Below, in pieces: positions 15,160 through 20,038 of a stretch of 20,038 bases of DNA. Numbering within the stretch: the stretch's first letter is position 1; every line of letters starts with the position of its first letter. Source of the stretch: an uncultured Prevotella sp. (GTDB lineage Bacteria; Bacteroidota; Bacteroidia; Bacteroidales; Bacteroidaceae); the NCBI GenBank assembly GCA_937892695.1, contig CALBJK010000219.1, positions 1 to 20,038 on the forward strand, written 5' to 3'. Below the pieces are notes generated by a model. That model saw nothing but the letters and a program-made list of their open reading frames with translations. It was not told the DNA's origin and ran no database searches. The translations under genes and the position numbers were made by a program.

Positions 15160-17754
15160 ATGAATATCTGCAAACTTTTACTGCCAGTAGTGCTGCTGTA
15201 CATACCAAAGTACGTACAAGCTGAAGACCGCACTCCCGAACAGAAGAAAGCCGCAGCTGTAGAAGTGCTTTGCAACAATGCAGACAAGCAGTTCGGCAAA
15301 CTGAAAGGCTTGGGTTCGCAAATCAGACAACTTGCAGCCGACTCTTTTGTCACTGTCTTGGGTTACACCGGTGGCGGCTTTGCCATCATCGCCAACGACG
15401 ATGCTTTCCCGGCTGTGCTGGGATATTCTGATTCGCCTTATTCTGAGAAGGAAACCGAAGACAACCCCGGACTTAATTGGTGGCGTAAAGCCATAATCGA
15501 GGTGCTGCGCAGTAAAGACACGAATTCGGCGGCAAAGAAGATTGTCGCTCCAGGAGACGGTGTGGAGAAGAGCGTGGCTCCGCTGCTTACCTGCAATTGG
15601 GCGCAAGACCAGCCCTATTACAACTACTGTCCGAAGGACGGCGACAAGAACGTGCTTGTTGGATGCGTAGCCACGGCTATGGCACAAGTGATGTACTACA
15701 ACCGTTATCCGGCAAAAGGACAAGGAACACGTACTATCTATTACCCTTTCAACGACAAGAACGGAACTCCCTACACAGTCGATTTTTCACAAGCTACATA
15801 CGACTGGGACAACATGCTCGACTCTTATCGAGGCAATTACACCGAGACCCAGGCCGACGCTGTTGCTACTCTCAACTATCACTGCGGTGTGGCATGTAAC
15901 ATGCAATACGGTGTCGATGCCAGCGGTGCTTTCATAAAAGATGCAGCCGACGGACTTGTCCGCTATTTCGGCTACCCGGCTTCGGTGACTTGGCTCTCTC
16001 GCGACGATTATAGCATCGAGGAGTGGATGGAAAAAGTCTTTGCCGAATTGTCCGACGGACTGCCGATTATATATGGCGGTCAGGACCCGTACAACGGATA
16101 TGGCCACGCTTTCGTACTCGACGGATACGATAATGGCGGACGTGTACACGTCAATTGGGGATGGGATGGATCAGATAACGGTTATTTCGACATATCGCTT
16201 CTCAACCCTACGCAATACCAGTTTTCCGATGGTCAGGAAATGATTACCGGCATTGACGGACGTAACGTCAAACAACTGGCCAAAATCGCTGATATCAGAA
16301 CCCCCGGTACGTTGTCGTCGCTTATTGCCGATAACGAAAAGTTTGACGTGACCGACCTCACAGTTACGGGTAAGCTGAACAGCACAGACCTGCGCTTCAT
16401 ACGTGAAATGGCCGGTCGTGATGCCTACGACAAACGCACTCGTGGCAAGCTGAAGAACATCGACCTCAGCGGAGCGACAATCGTAAGCGGAGGTGAACCA
16501 TATCTCGACAATCTTACTACTGCCGACAACACGTTGCCAGAAAGAGCTTTTTACAACTGTCAAGGTCTGTCTTCCGTAACGCTTCCTGACAACTTGAAAA
16601 CTATCTCTGACGGAGCTTTTGCCTACGCTATAGGTCTGGACGAACTGAATGTGAAAAGTTCGGATGATGCCGATTACGTTTACGACCATGGCGTAATTTA
16701 CAGCAAAGACATGAAACGTTGTATCAGTGTGATGCCATTTGTGGACGGCGAACTGAAGATAAAAGACGGTGTCACAGCCATTGCATCCTATGGAATTGCC
16801 GGATGCGTGGGGATCAGTAAGGTGGAACTCCCTGCTTCCATTACTGAGATAGGCGGCAGTGCATTCTCCGGCGATTCATACCTTTCGGAGATAAAAACAC
16901 GCGCGAAGAAAGTTCCGAAGCTTACGGGAACACAAGTGTTCAACGGCATTGTCTATGCCAACAGCAATCTCTACGTACCTGCAGGTTACAAGGAACTGTA
17001 CGAACAAGCCGAACAATGGCGCATGTTCACGGGCTCTTACTATGACAACATCCGCGAATTCGGTTCTTACATCGAAGCAAAGAATCTCAGCCGCAAATAC
17101 GGCGACGAGAATCCGAAACTGTCCTACTCTGTCAAAGGTGAGGCAATTATCGGCGTACCGGAGCTTTCTTGTGAGGCTACAGCCACATCGCAAGCCAACA
17201 AACGCTACACCATCACCGTGAAACGCGGTACTGTTCAGGGCGAAGACATCGAGCTGAAAGACGGCTATCTCGTCGTTACCCGTGCCCCGCTGACCGTCAA
17301 AGCCGACGACGCTACGAGGACTGTAGGTGCTGAGAATCCGGAATTCACATTTACATGCGAAGGTCTGAAAAACGGTGAAACCGCCGACGAAGTATTCATC
17401 CAGCAACCTGTATTCGAGTGTACGGCCACAGCCGACAGCCCCGAAGGCGAATATCCGATAACCGTCAGTGGCGGCAAGACCCTCAACTATTCGCTCAAAT
17501 ATGAGCCGGGAACTCTCACCGTATCGGGTACTAACGCCATAAACGGTACTTCCGACGAGACTGTTATTATAAGTTCTGACAAATCAACAGTCAGCGTCAG
17601 CGGTGCTGAAGGCCTGAGAGTAGAGCTGTACAACGCAGCCGGAAGTCTCGTCGCTGCAACGAAGAGCAACGGAAAGACCGTGTTCTCCAACCTTGCCAAG
17701 GGCTTGTATATAGTCAAGACCGGGACTGTAGTAAGAAAAATCAACGTAAGATAA
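15160..17754 (+). CDS. C10 (streptopain/interpain-like) cysteine protease with LRR and MBG domains, T9SS-exported
   Basis: Predicted 864-residue secreted cysteine endopeptidase of family C10. The signal peptide ends VQA/ED near residue 22. A pro-domain occupies about 23-125. The catalytic domain (about 135-365) has Gln149 (NWAQDQPY, oxyanion hole), nucleophile Cys169 in VGCVATAMAQVMYY, His316 in GYGHAFVLDGY, and Asn332-Trp333 in HVNWGWDG. Then come BspA-type leucine-rich repeats (about 458-603), two MBG-like beta domains (about 637-708 and 711-790, each near YGDENP/VGAENPEF), and a T9SS type A-like tail ending KGLYIVKTGTVVRKINVR. All catalytic residues are present, so it should be active after removal of the pro-domain. 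An in-frame TTG at 15049 lies inside the terminator stem and is not credible; ATG 15160 begins the signal peptide. It is second in the exported-protein cluster and 13 bp before the next gene. Confidence 0.93.
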   Translation: MNICKLLLPVVLLYIPKYVQAEDRTPEQKKAAAVEVLCNNADKQFGKLKGLGSQIRQLAADSFVTVLGYTGGGFAIIANDDAFPAVLGYSDSPYSEKETEDNPGLNWWRKAIIEVLRSKDTNSAAKKIVAPGDGVEKSVAPLLTCNWAQDQPYYNYCPKDGDKNVLVGCVATAMAQVMYYNRYPAKGQGTRTIYYPFNDKNGTPYTVDFSQATYDWDNMLDSYRGNYTETQADAVATLNYHCGVACNMQYGVDASGAFIKDAADGLVRYFGYPASVTWLSRDDYSIEEWMEKVFAELSDGLPIIYGGQDPYNGYGHAFVLDGYDNGGRVHVNWGWDGSDNGYFDISLLNPTQYQFSDGQEMITGIDGRNVKQLAKIADIRTPGTLSSLIADNEKFDVTDLTVTGKLNSTDLRFIREMAGRDAYDKRTRGKLKNIDLSGATIVSGGEPYLDNLTTADNTLPERAFYNCQGLSSVTLPDNLKTISDGAFAYAIGLDELNVKSSDDADYVYDHGVIYSKDMKRCISVMPFVDGELKIKDGVTAIASYGIAGCVGISKVELPASITEIGGSAFSGDSYLSEIKTRAKKVPKLTGTQVFNGIVYANSNLYVPAGYKELYEQAEQWRMFTGSYYDNIREFGSYIEAKNLSRKYGDENPKLSYSVKGEAIIGVPELSCEATATSQANKRYTITVKRGTVQGEDIELKDGYLVVTRAPLTVKADDATRTVGAENPEFTFTCEGLKNGETADEVFIQQPVFECTATADSPEGEYPITVSGGKTLNYSLKYEPGTLTVSGTNAINGTSDETVIISSDKSTVSVSGAEGLRVELYNAAGSLVAATKSNGKTVFSNLAKGLYIVKTGTVVRKINVR

Positions 17755-17767
17755 TCCCCCAGACAAC

Positions 17768-19135
17768 ATGATAAGAACATTATTTCTTTTAGCCTCAATG
17801 GCAATGGCGACAGGTTTGTCGGCACAGAAAATACATTGGCTGCCCCAAAGTGATACCCAGAATTACCAAGGTGTCGCAATTTCGCCTGACGGAAAGTTCA
17901 TAACCGGTTACAATGCTTACATCCCTCTGAGTGAGGAGGAATATTACGGAACAAACTGTGGCTTCATATGGAGCATCAGCAAGAACAAAGGCTACGATGT
18001 CGAAGCCAATCCCTATAACGGTTCTTCTATGCTCGATATCTCCGACGAAGGCAAGGCTGTCGGTTATGCGCTCGAATCGTCAGGCGACCCGCAGAATCCG
18101 CTGTTCCATGCAGCAATGTTGGATGTCGCCGATGTTAAGATAGCCAATATTGACAACGACAACACCGTCGCTTACGGCATTTCTTCGGACGGAAAGGTCA
18201 TAGTAGGTTATCTGAATGATGGAACCAGCAAGGCTTGTGTATGGCGTGACGGCGAGCGTATATTGCTGCCTTTACCTTCACCTGAAGAGGCCGGCGAGTC
18301 TGCGGTTGTGTCGTCCGAAGCTCGGTATGTCAGCGGTGACGGTTCTGTAGTGCTGGGCAAGATTGTGTGCGAAAGTCCGATTGAAGGTTCCGACCGCACT
18401 TATAAGGCCGAGCTCGTCACAGCATGGCGGCTACAGAGCGACGGGGCTTACAAGTATGATCTTGTCTATAAACAGATTTACGACCAGAAGTCCGACAAGT
18501 CAAAACCTTTTATAAAGGCGCAGCCTATGGGTATATCTGATGATGGCAACTGGATTTCGCTCCAGACCCGAGGTACATATCAGAACGAAGAAGGACTGTG
18601 GGTGCTCGACTTGGTCGACCGTATGACACGCATGAACCTCTCTACGGGACAGTACACAACGGCCATACTTGATGGGTCGAATGGCTTGGAATATACTTAT
18701 CCGTGCAGACCCGGCGGCATAGCCAACGACGGAACGATGGTCGGTGCATACGGTCTGGACGACAGCCGCAAGGCCATAATATGGGACACAGACAAGACCT
18801 TGCCCGAATTTGTAGCCGATAAATTCGGCTTTGTCGAGATTAATGATCTCTTCATCAATCAGGCTGTGGACATCACAGCCGATGCAAGCCGCATCGTCGG
18901 GTTCGGAAAGTATGAAACCGGACTGTCTCGTACATTCTGGATTGAGACAGGAAAAGGCACTCCGAACGGAATAGATTCGGACATCGCCGATAGTGCAGAG
19001 CAACACGTAGTAGGAGTTTACACAACCGACGGTGTTTTCGTTTCTAAATCAGGAACAGAAGGACTGCCGCACGGACTCTACATCTTAAAGACCACCGACG
19101 GCAAGACCGTAAAGACGAAGAAAGTGATGAAATAG
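17768..19135 (+). CDS. Exported beta-propeller-like protein with seven SxDGxxVxG repeats and T9SS-like tail
   Basis: Predicted 455 residues, no enzyme family recognised. The signal peptide is MIRTLFLLASMAMATGLSAQ. The body contains seven spaced copies of a motif like ISxDGxxIVGY: GVAISPDGKFITGY, LDISDEGKAVGY, YGISSDGKVIVGY, RYVSGDGSVVLG, MGISDDGNWISL, GIANDGTMVGAY and DITADASRIVGFG. Each is followed by a FIWS- or CVWR-type strand in several cases, which fits blades of a beta-propeller and resembles HAF-repeat proteins. The end, GVYTTDGVFVSKSG then GLYILKTTDGKTVKTKKV, resembles a shortened T9SS C-terminal domain. It begins 13 bp after the protease stop, so it is co-transcribed with it, and a strong terminator follows. 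A binding or scaffold role is possible; no catalytic residues are evident. Confidence 0.85.
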   Translation: MIRTLFLLASMAMATGLSAQKIHWLPQSDTQNYQGVAISPDGKFITGYNAYIPLSEEEYYGTNCGFIWSISKNKGYDVEANPYNGSSMLDISDEGKAVGYALESSGDPQNPLFHAAMLDVADVKIANIDNDNTVAYGISSDGKVIVGYLNDGTSKACVWRDGERILLPLPSPEEAGESAVVSSEARYVSGDGSVVLGKIVCESPIEGSDRTYKAELVTAWRLQSDGAYKYDLVYKQIYDQKSDKSKPFIKAQPMGISDDGNWISLQTRGTYQNEEGLWVLDLVDRMTRMNLSTGQYTTAILDGSNGLEYTYPCRPGGIANDGTMVGAYGLDDSRKAIIWDTDKTLPEFVADKFGFVEINDLFINQAVDITADASRIVGFGKYETGLSRTFWIETGKGTPNGIDSDIADSAEQHVVGVYTTDGVFVSKSGTEGLPHGLYILKTTDGKTVKTKKVMK

Positions 19136-19160
19136 ACATAAGTTCATCAACGTTTAAATA

Positions 19161-19212
19161 AAATGCCGCTTGTGAGACGTTCGTTAGAGCGTATCACAAG
19201 CGGCATTTTTTT
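19161..19212 (+). terminator. Strong intrinsic terminator ending the exported-protein operon
   Basis: AAATGCCGCTTGTGA (19161-19175) pairs perfectly with TCACAAGCGGCATTT (19194-19208) and is followed by a run of T to 19212. It begins 25 bp after the propeller gene. This is the clearest terminator in the window. Confidence 0.92.
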
Positions 19213-19265
19213 GCGTGTAGTAGAATGTTTGAACACCCACTACAAGATGAATTGCCACCCACGTT

Positions 19266-19505
19266 GTAGAGACGACACTTCGGTGCGTCTCACACACGAA
19301 GTTGCCATCCACCGTAGAGACGCCACTCCGGTGCGTCTCGCAAACGAAGTTGCCACCCACGTTGTAGAGACGCCACTCCGGTGCGTCTCGCATCCACGAA
19401 GTTGCCATCCACGTTGTAGAGACGCCACTCCGGTGCGTCTCGCAAACGAAGTTGCTATCCACGTTGTAGAGACGACACTCCGGTTCGTCTCGCATCCACG
19501 AAGCC
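19266..19505. repeat. Tandem array of five ~50-bp palindrome-containing units
   Basis: Units start with GTAGAGACG at 19266, 19314, 19364, 19416 and 19466, so unit lengths are 48, 50, 52, 50 and a final partial one. Each holds a hairpin of GAGACG and CGTCTC around a loop like CCACTCCGGTG, then a linker ACGAAGTTGCCATCCACGTT. Linkers after CGTCTC alternate between GCAAACGAAG and GCATCCACGAAG, so units 2-3 and 4-5 look like a duplicated 102-bp pair. Both strands read as Arg/Val-rich open frames only because of the repeats. The array lies between convergent genes. Confidence 0.9.
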
Positions 19506-19533
19506 GACAAAGAAATTTATATGCATTCCTTTT

Positions 19534-19562
19534 GCGGAGACGCAACGGAGTGTCGTCTCTAC
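19534..19562. repeat. Inverted terminal copy of the array palindrome
   Basis: GAGACGCAACGGAGTGTC followed by GTCTCTAC is, on the minus strand, GTAGAGACGACACTCC then GTTGCGTCTC. That is the array unit in the opposite orientation. It lies about 30 bp beyond the last direct unit, so the array is bounded by an inverted copy. Confidence 0.8.
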
Positions 19563-19640
19563 TGGGTGCTCGCTGCTTAATTAGCTGTCTGATATTTTAT
19601 TGGCAGAATGCGAACATTCATTTTATTATATGTCGCCACC

Positions 19641-20038
19641 CTATTTCTTGTACCCTACCGGATTGTTTAGCAACGGTATCTGGCTGTCTGTCAGCTTCAA
19701 GACATGTTTCAGCTCGTTGCTGTCCATTGTTGCGCGAGGAACTGTTACCAGTCCGGTAGCCGAGCAGAAGAGACAGATATTCTGCGAGACGTAACCGGCA
19801 TCCATTGCAGCCACCATCCGTGTATGGTCGTCGGTGTTGCCGAAGCGTGACAGGTCGGACACGAGCACGAGCGACACAGGGAATTTCTCTACAAAACTCT
19901 GCCCTTTGGCCACTGCGCTGCGATGGTCGCCCGGAGTTATAAGTTGCAGCTTGTGCTCTTTTGGCAGATAGCGGTAAGCTCCCTTTGCCATAACGACATA
20001 GACATCGATGTCCTGACGGTTCATGGCCGAAGGAGCAG
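19641..20038 (-). CDS. Nitroreductase family protein (SagB/ThcOx-like), C-terminal part
   Basis: The C-terminal 131 residues of an FMN-dependent nitroreductase-fold oxidoreductase; the gene runs off the window's right edge. The frame is open to the edge, and the codons before the internal ATG at 20024 read APSAM, joining NRQDIDVYVV into APSAMNRQ, the usual flavin-binding start of the family, so ATG 20024 is not the true start. Further landmarks are DAGYVSQNICLFCSATGL (family helix lining the flavin site) and the terminal LLNNPVGYKK, equivalent to the common VGYPK ending. The substrate cannot be told from this part. It faces the exported-protein operon, separated by the terminator and repeat array. 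No terminator of its own is obvious in 19563-19640. Confidence 0.85.
   Translation of the reverse strand, partial: APSAMNRQDIDVYVVMAKGAYRYLPKEHKLQLITPGDHRSAVAKGQSFVEKFPVSLVLVSDLSRFGNTDDHTRMVAAMDAGYVSQNICLFCSATGLVTVPRATMDSNELKHVLKLTDSQIPLLNNPVGYKK

Noticed and set aside
19266..19505. CRISPR array.
   Set aside because: The units are contiguous near-identical tandem copies with no unique spacers, and no cas genes are nearby.
19163..19759. 198-residue plus-strand frame and two minus-strand frames across the repeat array as genes.
   Set aside because: They begin inside the terminator or the repeats, code for Arg/Val-rich repeat translation in several frames at once, and have no domain.

Overview
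This 20 kb window looks chromosomal and comes from a Bacteroidales bacterium, most likely a Prevotella-like genus. The evidence is: promoters of the Bacteroidetes TAnnTTTG type; AUG starts with little Shine-Dalgarno signal; GH92 and GH97 glycosidases beside an ECF sigma factor; a membrane-anchored TPR/AraC regulator; a C10 (streptopain/interpain-type) protease; and secreted proteins that end in type IX secretion (T9SS) sorting-like tails. TAA, TAG and TGA are all used as normal stops.

Layout. (1) 1-4763: the C-terminal part of an ECF sigma factor, read in frame and without a stop into a GH92 alpha-mannosidase-like enzyme, then a GH97 enzyme of the retaining type, closed by a hairpin terminator. 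No SusC/SusD or FecR gene is visible, so this is at most the edge of a polysaccharide locus. (2) 4764-5629: a largely non-coding stretch with two perfect inverted repeats, a weak remnant of an Rpn/PD-(D/E)XK-type transposase tail, and the asnA promoter. (3) 5630-8654: asnA (aspartate-ammonia ligase) and, convergent to it, a P1B-2-type Zn/Cd/Pb efflux ATPase. A bidirectional hairpin lies between them. The ATPase promoter carries a 7-5-7 dyad in place of a -33 box. (4) 8655-10702: a divergent regulatory region and a TPR/transmembrane/AraC-type regulator. (5) 10722-19212: a probable operator (repeated GTGCAA/TTGCAC), a good promoter, and three consecutive exported proteins. These are a large choice-of-anchor-J/Fn3 adhesin broken by a frameshift at about 12,450, a C10 protease with BspA-type leucine-rich repeats and MBG domains, and a seven-repeat beta-propeller-like protein. 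All three have T9SS-like C-termini. (6) 19213-20038: a tandem array of about 50-bp palindrome-containing units with an inverted terminal copy, and the C-terminal end of a nitroreductase on the minus strand.

How it may work together. The most coherent unit is region 4 plus region 5: a surface-sensing AraC-type regulator next to an operon for three cell-surface or secreted proteins, with an AraC-style repeated site just upstream of the operon promoter. That link is inferred from position and motif only. I see no defence system, prophage or CRISPR array. The items most worth a second look are the sigma-GH92 readthrough, the adhesin frameshift, the two candidate operators and the repeat array.
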